From Desulfatitalea sp. BRH_c12 (GTDB lineage: Bacteria; Desulfobacterota; Desulfobacteria; Desulfobacterales; Desulfosarcinaceae), in contig LADR01000038.1 of NCBI GenBank assembly GCA_000961655.1, positions 1 to 64,000 on the forward strand: a DNA stretch of 64,000 bases, written 5' to 3'. Positions 37,825 through 46,930 of this stretch are shown in pieces. Made by a program: the position numbers and the translations under genes. Below the pieces are notes generated by a model. That model searched no databases, was not told the origin of the DNA, and saw only the letters and a list, made by a program, of their open reading frames with translations. Numbering within the stretch: position 1 is the stretch's first letter; each line of letters opens with the position of its first letter.

Positions 37825-37981
37825 TCAGATTTTGAACTGCCCGACCATCTGCCGCAGACGATCGGCCCGTTCGGATAGCGCATCGGCGCTTTTGAGCACC
37901 TGCGTGCAGTGTCAGCCATGATGCCGGCGGATTGGCTGACAGTTGCGACTTCTTCGGTGATGCCGCAGGCCGCATAACGTT
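37825..37981 (-). pseudogene. C-terminal remnant of a methyl-accepting chemotaxis protein
   Basis: The minus strand reads ITEEVATVSQSAGIMADT and then, after a one-base frame change near 37905, QVLKSADALSERADRLRQ ending in MVGQFKI and a stop at 37825. This is the usual last part of MCP signalling domains. The frameshift and the loss of all upstream sequence mark it as a decayed fragment. Confidence 0.7.
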
Positions 37982-38067
37982 GGTGACCAACAAGAGTGGG
38001 AACGCGGCATCGCAAATAATCTAAGAAATGTAATAGGATGGCTCAGCACGCGTGAACGAACAATCAA

Positions 38068-39042
38068 TTATCCCAGTACCTGGCCGAACCTTTCTTTGAT
38101 GATCGACTCGGCCTGGGCCATGATACCGTCCAGCAGCTCCTTGCAGGTGGGAATGTCGTGGATCAGCCCCATGCATTGGCCGGCCGACAGGATGCCCTTT
38201 TGGGTATCGCCCTGTTCGAGCATGGTCTTTCCGATCAGGCCGGAGACGTACGGGGCGATATCTTCGATGCGGGTGTCGCCGCGCCGCTCGATTTCGAGTA
38301 CGGTATCCACGGTCGGGTTGTGCAGCACCCGTTCGGTGTTGCGCAGCGTGCGCATGATCAGACGCGTGGCCCGTTCGTCGTTGTCGACCAGGGCGCGCTT
38401 GACGTTGTCATGCACCGGGGCTTCCCGGGTGGCCACAAAGCGTGTGCCCATGTTCATGCCGTCGGCTCCCAAACCGAGTGCCGCCACCAGCCCGCGGCCA
38501 TCGGCAAAGCCGCCCGATGCCACGATCGGAATGCGCAAGGCATCGCGTGTCAGCGGCACGAGAATCAGCGAGGTGACATCGTCTTCGCCCGGATGGCCGG
38601 CGGCTTCGAAGCCATCGATGCTCACGGCGTCGCAGCCGATCTTTTCCGCCTTGAGCGCGTGGCGCACCGAGGTGCATTTGTGGATCACCTTAATCCCCGC
38701 GGACTTGAGTTGGGGCAGATAGGGCTCGGGGTTGCGTCCGGCCGTTTCGATGAAGCGAATGCCTTCTTCGATGCATACCTGAATATAGGCCGGATAATCA
38801 GGCGGCCGCAGGGTCGGTAGAAAAGTCAGGTTGATGCCAAAGGGGTTGTCGGTCATGCGCCGGCATTTGCGGATTTCGGCGCGCAGGGCCTGCGGATCGG
38901 CAAAGCTCAGCGCCGTCATGAATCCCATGCCACCGGCATTGGCAACAGCGGATGTCAGTTCCGCCCGGGCGATCCACATCAAGCCGCCCTGAACGATCGG
39001 ACGCGCGACACCGAACATTTCGGTAATTCTCGTTTTCAGCAT
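38068..39042 (-). CDS. Nitronate monooxygenase-like FMN enzyme
   Basis: A TIM-barrel flavoprotein of 324 residues of the NMO/enoyl reductase-like family. Family landmarks are IVQGGLMWIARAELTSAVANAGGMGFM, the catalytic His in SIDGFEAAGHPGED, the phosphate-binding IPIVASGGFADGRGLVAALGLGADGMNMGTRF and QCMGLIHDIPT near the end (in parts). It could oxidise alkyl nitronates; related proteins have other roles in anaerobes. Length is typical. Oxygen-dependent activity would be odd in a strict anaerobe. Confidence 0.85.
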   Translation of the reverse strand: MLKTRITEMFGVARPIVQGGLMWIARAELTSAVANAGGMGFMTALSFADPQALRAEIRKCRRMTDNPFGINLTFLPTLRPPDYPAYIQVCIEEGIRFIETAGRNPEPYLPQLKSAGIKVIHKCTSVRHALKAEKIGCDAVSIDGFEAAGHPGEDDVTSLILVPLTRDALRIPIVASGGFADGRGLVAALGLGADGMNMGTRFVATREAPVHDNVKRALVDNDERATRLIMRTLRNTERVLHNPTVDTVLEIERRGDTRIEDIAPYVSGLIGKTMLEQGDTQKGILSAGQCMGLIHDIPTCKELLDGIMAQAESIIKERFGQVLG

Positions 39043-39196
39043 GTCTGTGATCCTTAAACCGGCTGCGCCGGAGAAAAAAGTTTGAAAAAGAAGAAATTCA
39101 CAAGGGGTTAACGCGTTTTCGGAAACATTGGATCAATGAGATCATAGACAAATAATTATCACAGAGGACGCGCAGATACCACAAAGGTTAAGTATT

Positions 39197-39435
39197 CAAC
39201 TTTCGGGTTCCAAACGCCGGTGATCCGGCGGGTGGTCCGCGCCCACGCCATTTCGCTCAAGTGAGGGGGCGGGCCGCAAACTCGCTGCCGCTCAAACATT
39301 GCGGCCCAAACACCCTACGTACACCGTTTGTAGGGGCGACCGGGGTCGCCCGCAGAAAATCTCATGGCTGACTGTGGCGCGGACCACCCGCCCGGATCAC
39401 CTCACTACGTGCCAATCCCGAAAGTCGAGTTATGT
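39197..39435. repeat. MITE-like inverted-repeat element, family B, complete copy
   Basis: The ends are mutual inverted repeats: CAACTTTCGGG (39198) faces CCCGAAAGTCGAG near 39417-39429. The inner arms GGTGATCCGGCGGGTGGTCC (39219) and GGACCACCCGCCCGGATCACC-type sequence (39376-39401) pair almost perfectly over 25 bp. The core contains the hairpin GTAGGGGCGACCGGGGTCGCC. It encodes no protein. A partial inverted copy lies at 52060-52196. The flanking duplication was not resolved. Confidence 0.75.
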
Positions 39436-39466
39436 AAAATGGTTCGAGGCAATGGTCTCGGGGCAG

Positions 39467-40606
39467 CTATTGCCGTTCGGCATCGAAATGCCGGGCCACG
39501 GCTGACAGATCGACGCGGATAAAGCGCGGCCGGTATATGGACGCATCGCGGTAGAGCGCGGTGGGGTCGGTGGCATGGTTGAGATTGTATGAGACCAGCA
39601 CCAATCCGTCGTTGGTAAATTGAGAGTGCACAAAGGGGTTGTAGGCGATTACCTCGGACGTGGTTTCCGGTACTTTGTACACGGTTAAGGGGCCCTGCCA
39701 CGGTCCTTGGGGACTTTGCGCCCGATAAACGACGAGTTCGCTGGAAAAAGGGACCCGTGCGTCCATGCTGAAAAGATAGAAATCCTGCGCAACCCGGATT
39801 ACGGAATACTGCGTGGACACGCCAGCCAGAATGGGCCGGGATGCGCCGGGCGTTTCGGACCACCGACCGTTCGCGAAATAGGTCCATGGCCCTTGGATGT
39901 GGCCGGCCTGCGCGCGTGCCAGATGGGCCTGCTTGGGGTGGCGTGCGTCATCGATGCCGAAAATGTAGGTGAAGTGTTCGGATTCGAGGAGACAGACACC
40001 GTACATGATGCCGTTGTCCGATGGCGCGGTCGTGAAGCCTGTCGGCACCAGGCTCGGCAAAGCGAGGCTTGCGATGTCGGCGCCGATCCAGCGCCAGGCC
40101 CACAGGCGGGGCGCGGTTTGCTCAAAGCGATGCAGAAAGATGCGCAGCCGATCGCCCTCGACGGTTCCGTCACCGGGCCAGTACCATTGGCCGGTCTCCG
40201 GCGTTTCGAACGCCGCGGCCGGTGGATTGTTCGGAGAATGTGCGCCTAAGCGGGTTTCCATGGTCCGGTCATTCTGTACGACCAGGCTGTTGTGGACAAA
40301 GGGGGTGTCGCCAGGTCGCGTATCGTCGGCGCGGACTGTTCCCAACAGGGTATCGCCAAAGAGCCACACGCTGCGGCCATCCGGCAAGAGCACCGACACG
40401 GTGCCATCCCCGCCGGTCCATCCGTCACCGCTGCGCTCGAATAGCAGGTTGAACTCAGCAGCCGGAACGGCCAACGGGCCATGCTGGGCATCCGGCGTCC
40501 TGAATGCCTGGCAGGCGGACAGCAGAAGCAGCAGACAAGCCAGCAGCGCCGCCGGTGTGGCGAAGCGGGTATGCATCTTGAAACCAACCGGGTTTGGCCT
40601 GTGCAT
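39467..40606 (-). CDS. Beta-propeller-type lipoprotein (DUF4185/GH43-like), function unknown
   Basis: A protein of 379 residues from ATG 40606 (AAGGAA upstream; ATG 40576 is an alternative). The signal peptide ends in the lipobox LLSAC (Cys near 32). The mature part has repeated WxxGDT/propeller-like segments: VWLFGDTLLGTVR, WYWPGDGTVEGDRLRIFLHR, FTYIFGIDD, GPWTYFANGRW and LVLVSYNLN. These resemble five-bladed propellers of glycosidase-related families. I cannot identify catalytic residues. It is presumably a periplasmic or surface protein; a carbohydrate link is inferred only from fold resemblance. Confidence 0.6.
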   Translation of the reverse strand: MHRPNPVGFKMHTRFATPAALLACLLLLLSACQAFRTPDAQHGPLAVPAAEFNLLFERSGDGWTGGDGTVSVLLPDGRSVWLFGDTLLGTVRADDTRPGDTPFVHNSLVVQNDRTMETRLGAHSPNNPPAAAFETPETGQWYWPGDGTVEGDRLRIFLHRFEQTAPRLWAWRWIGADIASLALPSLVPTGFTTAPSDNGIMYGVCLLESEHFTYIFGIDDARHPKQAHLARAQAGHIQGPWTYFANGRWSETPGASRPILAGVSTQYSVIRVAQDFYLFSMDARVPFSSELVVYRAQSPQGPWQGPLTVYKVPETTSEVIAYNPFVHSQFTNDGLVLVSYNLNHATDPTALYRDASIYRPRFIRVDLSAVARHFDAERQ

Positions 40607-41012
40607 CGTGTTTGTTCCTTCGGCGGGTGGCCGAACGCATGCCTGCGGTTAGGGGTGCGGATCACCGGGACGAATCAACTCTTGCCCTTGAATTGAGTGG
40701 CGGATTGGGCAGCCTGCAAAGTCCGGCAGCAGGTGAGGAAAGGTTTGCCCGTCGCCTGCGCGATGGTGGAGTCGATTGCCTGCTTGGTGTGTTCCTCCGC
40801 CCTTACAAAACTGAAGAGAGCATGTCAACTTATTCATTCCCAGTGGTGCGTTCGGATACCATTCTCCCGTCAGTTGCGCCAATTGACATGCATGCAAGCA
40901 GTCTGATATCCAGCGTGCGCTGGGTTTGAGTCCAATCTTGCGCCGCACCTGCCATCCTCGCGGCATCCCGACGTTTAACGAATGAAGAACTGAGATTCCA
41001 GGAGAGTGCGCT
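40607..41012. other. Intergenic stretch with a possible gene relic
   Basis: On the minus strand at 40676-40826 a frame reads AEEHTKQAIDSTIAQATGKP and then FLTCCRTLQAAQSATQF before a stop. It looks protein-like but has no start and no recognisable family. The rest has no supported feature. The ribosome-binding site of the SDR gene (CAGGAGAG) lies at its right end. Confidence 0.3.
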
Positions 41013-41891
41013 ATGAAAGAGTTCAAGGGGAAAACCGCCTTTATCACCGGGGGCGCCGAAGGCATCGGCTTCTATGTGGCCCGCACGCTGGCCGGCCAGG
41101 GCATGCGTGTCATGCTGGCCGATATCGATACCGGGATGCTGGAAAAGGCGGTTCGGACGCTGAAAGGCGAGGGCTTCAAGGTGGAAGGGGTTGTCTGCGA
41201 CGTGGCCCTCAAGGCGGATGTGGCGGCAGCCGCCGAGGAGACCGTGCGAAAGTTTGGCAAGGTTCATTTTGTGATGAACAATGCCGGCGTGGCGGTTACA
41301 GGTTCGCAGAAAAACATCAGCGAAGCGGATTGGCGTTGGGTGATTGACGTGAACCTGATGGGGGTGGTGCATGGCGTTCAGGTGTTCGCACCCTTGATGA
41401 AATCCCAGGGCGAGGGCGGCCACATCATGAATGTGGCCTCGATTGCGGGGATTCACGGCGTCTCTTTTTCCGGCCCCTATTGCGCGACCAAAGCCGCCGT
41501 GATCAGCCTTTCCGAATGCTGGCGCAACGAACTCGCCAAAGACGGCATTGCCGTATCGGTGCTGTGCCCGGGGTTCGTCAAATCGCGCATTTACGACAGC
41601 ATGCGCAACCGTCAGGCGCGTTACGGCGGGCCGGTGCACTTCGAAGATGAGGTTAAGGCCAAGCCGTCACGCGCGTACAACAAAGAGCTGGTGGTCACCG
41701 GCATTGATACCCAGGCGGCCGCCGACCGTGTCCTGGAAGCCTTAAAGGAAGACGAATTTTTTATTTTTACCCACCCCCATTTCCGCGAACTGCACCAGAT
41801 GCGCGTGGACAAGATGGTCGAGGGCTTCGACAAGGCCGATGCCAGTCCGGCCCTGGCCAATGTGCCGCGAACAGGGGTTATTCTGACATAA
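41013..41891 (+). CDS. Short-chain dehydrogenase/reductase
   Basis: A classical SDR of 292 residues with CAGGAG upstream of ATG 41013. The NAD(P) motif is TGGAEGIGFY (TGxxxGIG, residues 12-19). NNAGVAV follows near 89, the catalytic Ser is in MNVASIAGIHG, and the Tyr/Lys pair is in GPYCATKAA. The ADID after the second strand (MLADIDTGM) suggests NAD(H) preference. A C-terminal extension of about 40 residues (HPHFRELHQMRVDKMVEGFD) is common in SDRs of acyl or alcohol metabolism. The substrate is unknown. Confidence 0.88.
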   Translation: MKEFKGKTAFITGGAEGIGFYVARTLAGQGMRVMLADIDTGMLEKAVRTLKGEGFKVEGVVCDVALKADVAAAAEETVRKFGKVHFVMNNAGVAVTGSQKNISEADWRWVIDVNLMGVVHGVQVFAPLMKSQGEGGHIMNVASIAGIHGVSFSGPYCATKAAVISLSECWRNELAKDGIAVSVLCPGFVKSRIYDSMRNRQARYGGPVHFEDEVKAKPSRAYNKELVVTGIDTQAAADRVLEALKEDEFFIFTHPHFRELHQMRVDKMVEGFDKADASPALANVPRTGVILT

Positions 41892-41893
41892 AC

Positions 41894-42427
41894 CTAACTT
41901 TTAAGCGCCCATGCGACATCCGTGAAACGCTCAGCGGGGGTGTGCGCCGATTGCCAGGCATCTTTTTCCAGGGCGAGCAAGCGCTCTTTGACCCCCAGGC
42001 CGCCGCCGAAACCGGTCAGCGTGCCGTTGCTGCCGATCACGCGATGGCAGGGAACCACGATCGGCAGGGGGTTTTTGCCATTGGCGGCACCGACGGCCCG
42101 TACCGCCCGGGGATTGCCTACCTGCTCGGCCACCCATTTGTAGGAGGTAACGCTGCCATACGGAATAGTGGACAACGCCTGCCAGACCGCTTTTTGAAAA
42201 ACAGTGCCTTCGGGCGCCAGCGGCAGATCGAAATATCTGCGTTCGCCCTTGAAATATGCCCTGAGTTGGGTTTTGGCCTCAGTGAAGATCGCAGCGTCGC
42301 GCCGCCAATCGGGGTGGACCGTCAGGGGGGTGCGGCTGGTTGCAAATGCGATATGCCGTAATCCCTGGTGGTCCGCCACCAGCGTCAACGTGCCGATCAG
42401 GCCGGTTTCAAAATAGTCGTAGAACAT
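41894..42427 (-). CDS. ogt: Methylated-DNA--protein-cysteine methyltransferase
   Basis: A suicide repair protein of 177 residues that removes alkyl groups from O6-alkylguanine. The acceptor Cys is in IVVPCHRVIGSNG. The upstream helix is PYGSVTSYKWVAEQVGNPRAVRAVG and the ending is TGFGGGLGVKERLLALE. The start at 42427 has AAAGGAGTACGCT upstream. It follows the Ada-AlkA fusion gene after 23 nt in the same direction, forming a small alkylation-repair operon. Confidence 0.93.
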   Translation of the reverse strand: MFYDYFETGLIGTLTLVADHQGLRHIAFATSRTPLTVHPDWRRDAAIFTEAKTQLRAYFKGERRYFDLPLAPEGTVFQKAVWQALSTIPYGSVTSYKWVAEQVGNPRAVRAVGAANGKNPLPIVVPCHRVIGSNGTLTGFGGGLGVKERLLALEKDAWQSAHTPAERFTDVAWALKS

Positions 42428-42450
42428 AGCGTACTCCTTTCCGAGACGTG

Positions 42451-43911
42451 TCATCGATTCCACAGGTAAATGGCGGCATAGGCCCGCCAGGGCCGCCACG
42501 CTTCGGCTCTTGCCAGAACCTGATGGGCCTTGGGGCGAATGCCGTTCTCGCTGAGCGCCTGGGCCAAGCCCAGATCGCCGGCGGGAAAGGCATCCGGTTC
42601 GCCCAGTCCGCGCAAGGCAATGTATTGGGCTGTCCACGGGCCGATGCCGGGCAGCGCGGTGGCGCGTCGAACGAAATCGTCCAAGGTGCTGCGGACTTCC
42701 AGAAAACCAGGTTCCGTCGCTATCGTGCGGGCCAGGGCCTGGAGGGTGCGCGTGCGTTGGACGCTCATTCCCAATCCCGTCAAATCGGCCTGCGCGAGCG
42801 TGGCGGCAGTAGGAAAACAGTGGGTCAGGCCAACGGCATTATCAAAATGGTACGTCCCAGCCGTCCGTTGCACGATGCGGCCGAGAATGGTCTGGGCGGC
42901 CTTGACGGAAATTTGCTGGCCCACCACGGCGCGCATGGCGGTTTCGAAAACATCCCAGGCGCCGGGCAGGCGCATGCCCTCCAGCCGCGCGACGATCGGC
43001 GCTAGAATACCGTCTGCCGCCAGAGTGCGCACAATGGCCTGCATGTTGGCATCCAGATCGAACATGCGCCGTACCTGCTCAACCAGGCGCATCAACCCGC
43101 GACTGTCGGGCAATGTGGCTTCCAACCGCACCGCGTGGCCTTTGGCGGCCGGTTGGACGTGAATGATACCGACACCGTCATCGATGCGAATGATGCGGTG
43201 ATACGCATTGGCCCCAACGCTCTCCACGCCGGGGATGGCGCGGTCGCGGTAAAAGGCCAGCATGCGTTCCCAATGAAGAGGCGGGCGGTAGGCCAGGGTA
43301 AGCGCGCATTTGAAATGCCCGGCGTTTTGGGGGTGTGGCCCTTTGTGGCGAAATGCGGACGGCGATTCCCGGTATGTTTTGCGGAAAGCCGCATTGAATC
43401 GGCGCAGGCTGCCGAACCCACTTGCGAAAGCAATCTGGGTCACGGGCAAATCGGTTTCGGCGAGCAGCTTTTTGGCAAATAGAACCCGCTGGACGTTGGC
43501 CATGGCAGTCGGCGTTGCGCCGATGTGCTGCCTGAACAGGCGCCGCAACTGACGGCTGCCCATGCCGAGGCGCGCCGCCAAAGAATCGACGCTGCCATCG
43601 TTCAGTACGCCTTGCCGAATTAAATGCATGGCCCGTGCGGTCGTGGCCGAAGTTCCGTTCCAGGCCGGTGTGCCCGGAGCGGTTTCCGGCCGGCAGCGCA
43701 GGCAGGGCTTCAGCCCGGCCTCAGCCGCCGCGGCCGCGGAAGCAAAATAGACTACATTGGCCGCTTTGGGCTGCGGTGCCGGACAGACCGGACGACAGAA
43801 AATGCCGGTGCTGAGCACGCCGGTAAAGAAGAGCCCATCGAAACGCGGGTCGCGCGATAGGCGTGCTTTTTCGCATATTTGGGGGTCGAGCATGGCTTTG
43901 GTTTCGTTCAT
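42451..43911 (-). CDS. alkA: Ada-type regulator/AlkA 3-methyladenine DNA glycosylase fusion
   Basis: A protein of 486 residues from ATG 43911. Residues 1-80 form an Ada zinc domain with four Cys (C39, C43 in FCRPVCP; a second pair in CLRC near 72-75). An AraC-type HTH follows (about 90-190; LAARLGMGSRQLRRLFRQHIG). The AlkA N-terminal domain starts near 200. The HhH glycosylase has LPGIGPWTAQYIALRGL and the catalytic Asp in FPAGDLGL. The protein therefore senses alkyl-phosphotriesters, activates genes and excises 3-methyladenine. It lies upstream of ogt. The frame is open further to 44034, but no domain begins there. Confidence 0.9.
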   Translation of the reverse strand: MNETKAMLDPQICEKARLSRDPRFDGLFFTGVLSTGIFCRPVCPAPQPKAANVVYFASAAAAAEAGLKPCLRCRPETAPGTPAWNGTSATTARAMHLIRQGVLNDGSVDSLAARLGMGSRQLRRLFRQHIGATPTAMANVQRVLFAKKLLAETDLPVTQIAFASGFGSLRRFNAAFRKTYRESPSAFRHKGPHPQNAGHFKCALTLAYRPPLHWERMLAFYRDRAIPGVESVGANAYHRIIRIDDGVGIIHVQPAAKGHAVRLEATLPDSRGLMRLVEQVRRMFDLDANMQAIVRTLAADGILAPIVARLEGMRLPGAWDVFETAMRAVVGQQISVKAAQTILGRIVQRTAGTYHFDNAVGLTHCFPTAATLAQADLTGLGMSVQRTRTLQALARTIATEPGFLEVRSTLDDFVRRATALPGIGPWTAQYIALRGLGEPDAFPAGDLGLAQALSENGIRPKAHQVLARAEAWRPWRAYAAIYLWNR

Positions 43912-44005
43912 TTGTCGATCGTTAATGGTCGCAAACGCTTTACTGAAAGTAGTGTGTCTATAATGTGATATCTGCAAGGGCCTGGCAAGACGTTTTCGGA
44001 CATGG

Positions 44006-44692
44006 TTAGGAAGGCTGGTGACCCGCGCACGCATCTAACAGAAACACCACTAGTTTGCGCGGGCCGTGCATGCCTTTGAATGGGGTCGCTTGGATATCGG
44101 CGGTCATGCTGGGGCCGGTGATGAAAGTCACCTGGGAGGGGCGCCGGGTAAGGGTGTATAATTTTTCGATGGCCGATTCATAGACCGGCACGATGCGTGT
44201 GGCAGGAACCACGGCAATGTGCAGTAACGGTGCCAGAGAGACCAACCGCGCCTGGGAGGCATCGTGCGCCAGGACCAGGGTGCCGGATTCGGCTACCGCG
44301 AAATCCACGCCGGTGAGGCCTGCCTGGACGCGATCGAAAACCGCCTGGGTGTATTCGGTGCGGTCGGGAAAATCGGACGGCGTCATGACCTCGATCCCAT
44401 TGGTCTGCCCCCATGCAATCCATTGCCGGGGTTCCAGCAGGGAATCGGGCGTGAGCATGAGACGGGTAACGCCCTCTTGGGCCAGCAACGCGGCCATGCT
44501 CTCAAACAGCGCTGATTGGGAAATGCATTCGGTCACACCGCCCTGGGCCGCCACCCGTGCCACGAATGTTTCGATCAGTTGGGCGGCATCCATGGACCGT
44601 TCGCGGAACGGCGGCATCTGGGGGCGCTGTGCCACCGGACAGGAAGGCGCCGCTTTGAGGCGGTTCAAAATCGATTGGCGAGTATCAGGCAT
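44006..44692 (-). CDS. lutC: Lactate utilization protein C (LUD domain)
   Basis: A protein of 228 residues of the LUD/YkgG family. Key segments are AQGGVTECISQSALFESMAAL, GVDFAVAESGTLVLAHDASQARLVSLAPLLHIAV (in parts), and TFITGPSMTADIQATPFKGMHGP near the end. LutC is the small non-FeS subunit of the LutABC L-lactate dehydrogenase complex. The gene starts at the last base of lutB (one-base overlap). It is the last gene of the operon. Confidence 0.92.
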   Translation of the reverse strand: MPDTRQSILNRLKAAPSCPVAQRPQMPPFRERSMDAAQLIETFVARVAAQGGVTECISQSALFESMAALLAQEGVTRLMLTPDSLLEPRQWIAWGQTNGIEVMTPSDFPDRTEYTQAVFDRVQAGLTGVDFAVAESGTLVLAHDASQARLVSLAPLLHIAVVPATRIVPVYESAIEKLYTLTRRPSQVTFITGPSMTADIQATPFKGMHGPRKLVVFLLDACAGHQPS

Positions 44693-46164
44693 CAGTCCAG
44701 CGTGCTCCCCTTCTTTGCATGTGCCCCGCCATCGGTAACATGCTCCTTTTCCCGCCAGCGTTCATGGAAACTTTTCCGCGCCAGCGCAGGCAGGTCGCGG
44801 CTGTGAAACCAGCCGGGGGCCAGGCGGGCAATTTTGTGAATGACCGGTCCATCCGCAAACCGATCCGTTATCATGCGCACCCCCTTGGTTAACAGTCTCC
44901 AGTAGAGCACATGGCCGGCGATCAGCGCAAAAACACGATGCGCGAGCTGTTCGGCGGATCCCGCGCCATGGCCCTTGAGCAGGGGGTCGGCCTGCACGTC
45001 TTTGGCGCGGTAATAGAGCAGCAGTTCGGGATGATCGATGCCGGCCGGGCAAATGGTTTTGCATCGATGGCACAAGGTGCAGGCGCGAATCAGGTCGCTG
45101 CTGTCCGCCAGGCCGCGCAGGGCAGGGGTCAGGATCTGTCCCATGGGGCCGGAATAAGCCCAGCCATAAGGATAGCCGCCCACTTTGCCGTACACCGGAC
45201 AAGCGTTCAGGCAGGCGCCGCAGCGGATGCAACGCAGGGCTTCGCGGGTCTGCGGGTCTGCATAGAGGGCCGAACGGCCGTTGTCCAGCACAATGATGTG
45301 CAGTTCTTCCGGCCCATCGATTTCAGCGCTTTTTTTGGGTCCGCTGTCCATCGAGATATAAGCCCCGGCGGACTGGCCCGTGGCACTGCGGCACAGCACG
45401 CGCAGCATGTGCAGGGCGTCAGCCATGGTGGGCACGACTTTTTCCAGGCTCATTACGCATACCAGTGTCCGGGCGCTGGATTTATTAAAGCGGATGTTGC
45501 CCTCGTTTTCCACGTTGATCACGGTGCCGGTGTCGGCCACGGCGATGTTGACCCCGGTGATCCCCATGTGCAGGTCGCGGAATTTGTCGCGCAGAAAGAG
45601 GCGCGCTGCCAGGCCCAGGGCGACCGGGTCGAGGGTGGGGGCGTCGAGCACACCTTTTTGCATGAAGATGTCGCAAATTTGCTCGACCGGAATATTGATG
45701 GCCGGCCCCACGATGTGAAAGGGGGGCCTGTCCAGCAGTTGCGCGATGAATTCACCCAGATCGGTTTCCCAGGGGATGATGCCGCTGTCGCGCAGCTGGT
45801 CATTGAGCCCCAGTTCCTCGGTGATCATGGACTTGCCCTTGGTGACATAGCGCACACCCTGGGCGTGCGCCAGGTTTACGATATAATCGTTGGCCGCCTG
45901 CGCGTCCGAGGCCCAGAAAACCTTGGCGCCGTTGTCCAGGGCATTTTTTTCGAAGCGTTCCAGAAGTTCCGGCAGCCGGGCGACGGCATCGGCGCGAATG
46001 GCGGCACCATACCGATGCGCGGCCTGCGGATCGGGGAAGCTGGCATATGCGGCCTGCCGTCGCGCCGAAAGGGTCTTGGGCAGAATCTGCAGAAACTTTT
46101 GGGTGCGGGCATTGGCCAGTTCTTCGAGGGCTATCGTTTTGAAACGTTCCGTGGTGACTTTCAT
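44692..46164 (-). CDS. lutB: Lactate utilization iron-sulfur protein B
   Basis: A protein of 490 residues. A LUD domain (about 60-290; GVNIAVADTGTVINVENEGN) precedes two 4Fe-4S motifs: CIRCGACLNACPVYGKVGG and CTLCHRCKTICPAGID. LutB passes electrons in L-lactate to pyruvate oxidation. The C-terminal segment includes a membrane-near stretch (ALIAGHVLYWRLLTKG). The gene overlaps lutA by 4 nt and lutC by 1 nt. Lengths match LutB homologues. Confidence 0.93.
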   Translation of the reverse strand: MKVTTERFKTIALEELANARTQKFLQILPKTLSARRQAAYASFPDPQAAHRYGAAIRADAVARLPELLERFEKNALDNGAKVFWASDAQAANDYIVNLAHAQGVRYVTKGKSMITEELGLNDQLRDSGIIPWETDLGEFIAQLLDRPPFHIVGPAINIPVEQICDIFMQKGVLDAPTLDPVALGLAARLFLRDKFRDLHMGITGVNIAVADTGTVINVENEGNIRFNKSSARTLVCVMSLEKVVPTMADALHMLRVLCRSATGQSAGAYISMDSGPKKSAEIDGPEELHIIVLDNGRSALYADPQTREALRCIRCGACLNACPVYGKVGGYPYGWAYSGPMGQILTPALRGLADSSDLIRACTLCHRCKTICPAGIDHPELLLYYRAKDVQADPLLKGHGAGSAEQLAHRVFALIAGHVLYWRLLTKGVRMITDRFADGPVIHKIARLAPGWFHSRDLPALARKSFHERWREKEHVTDGGAHAKKGSTLD

Positions 46165-46901
46165 GTGCGCCTCTGCCGCGGGAGGCTGTCAGCCAGAAAA
46201 TCGGCCAGATGAGCTGCGCGCCGGTCCGGATGGTGGCGGTTCAGGTAGCCTTGAATGTTCAGCAGGCACCCCGGGTCGCACATGACCAGCAGGTCCGCCC
46301 CGCTTTCCAGAAAGCAGCGGGCTTTCTGTGCGACCAGGGCCGTGGAGATTTCCGGAAACGTGTTGGCAAACGTACCGCCGAACCCGCAGCACACGTCGGC
46401 CTCCTTGAGCTCGGTCCAGGTCGCGCCGTGCACGGCCCGGATCAGGGCTTTGGGCTGGTCCGCTATGCCCAGAGCGTTCAAGGTGCTGCACGAGGCGTGA
46501 TAGGCGACGGTCGTGTCGTTGGCCGCGCCCAGGTCGGTAACGCCCAGGCGATCCACAATGAACTGGCTCAATTCGAAGACGCGGGGCGCCAGGGAAAGCG
46601 CGCGTGCCTGCCAGTCGGGGTCATTCTCGAACAGGCCGGGATACCGGTTTTTGACCATGTTGACGCACGAACCGGATGGACTGACGATGACCTCATCTTT
46701 TTCAAACACGCTGATGAAATGTTTGGCCATACGCCTGGCTTCGCGAAGAAAACCGTTGTTGAACGACATCAGCCCGCAGCAGGTTTGCGCCTGATGGTAA
46801 ACCGGCTGACAGCCAAGGTGTTCGATAAGCGCCACGGTGCTCTCGCCGATGCGCGGCAGCACAAGGTCGACTGTGCAGGGAATGAAGAGCGAGACAAACA
46901 T
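46161..46901 (-). CDS. lutA: Lactate utilization protein A (CCG domains)
   Basis: A protein of 246 residues with two cysteine-rich CCG domains: QAQTCCGLMSFNNG (about 40-53) and DVCCGFGGTFANTF. These bind iron-sulfur clusters in heterodisulfide reductase and LutA proteins. It starts MFVSLFIPCTVDLVLPRIGE, a typical LutA opening. No ribosome-binding site is obvious before the ATG. It is the first gene of lutABC. A MITE-A element sits directly upstream, 30 nt from the start, and may separate or supply the promoter. Confidence 0.92.
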   Translation of the reverse strand: MFVSLFIPCTVDLVLPRIGESTVALIEHLGCQPVYHQAQTCCGLMSFNNGFLREARRMAKHFISVFEKDEVIVSPSGSCVNMVKNRYPGLFENDPDWQARALSLAPRVFELSQFIVDRLGVTDLGAANDTTVAYHASCSTLNALGIADQPKALIRAVHGATWTELKEADVCCGFGGTFANTFPEISTALVAQKARCFLESGADLLVMCDPGCLLNIQGYLNRHHPDRRAAHLADFLADSLPRQRRT

Positions 46902-46930
46902 TTTTTTAATTCGTTAATGTTTTATCTGTT

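Noticed and set aside
44911-46212. Long plus-strand frame opposite lutB
   Set aside because: Antisense shadow of lutB; composition rich in Gly/Ala/His with no domain.
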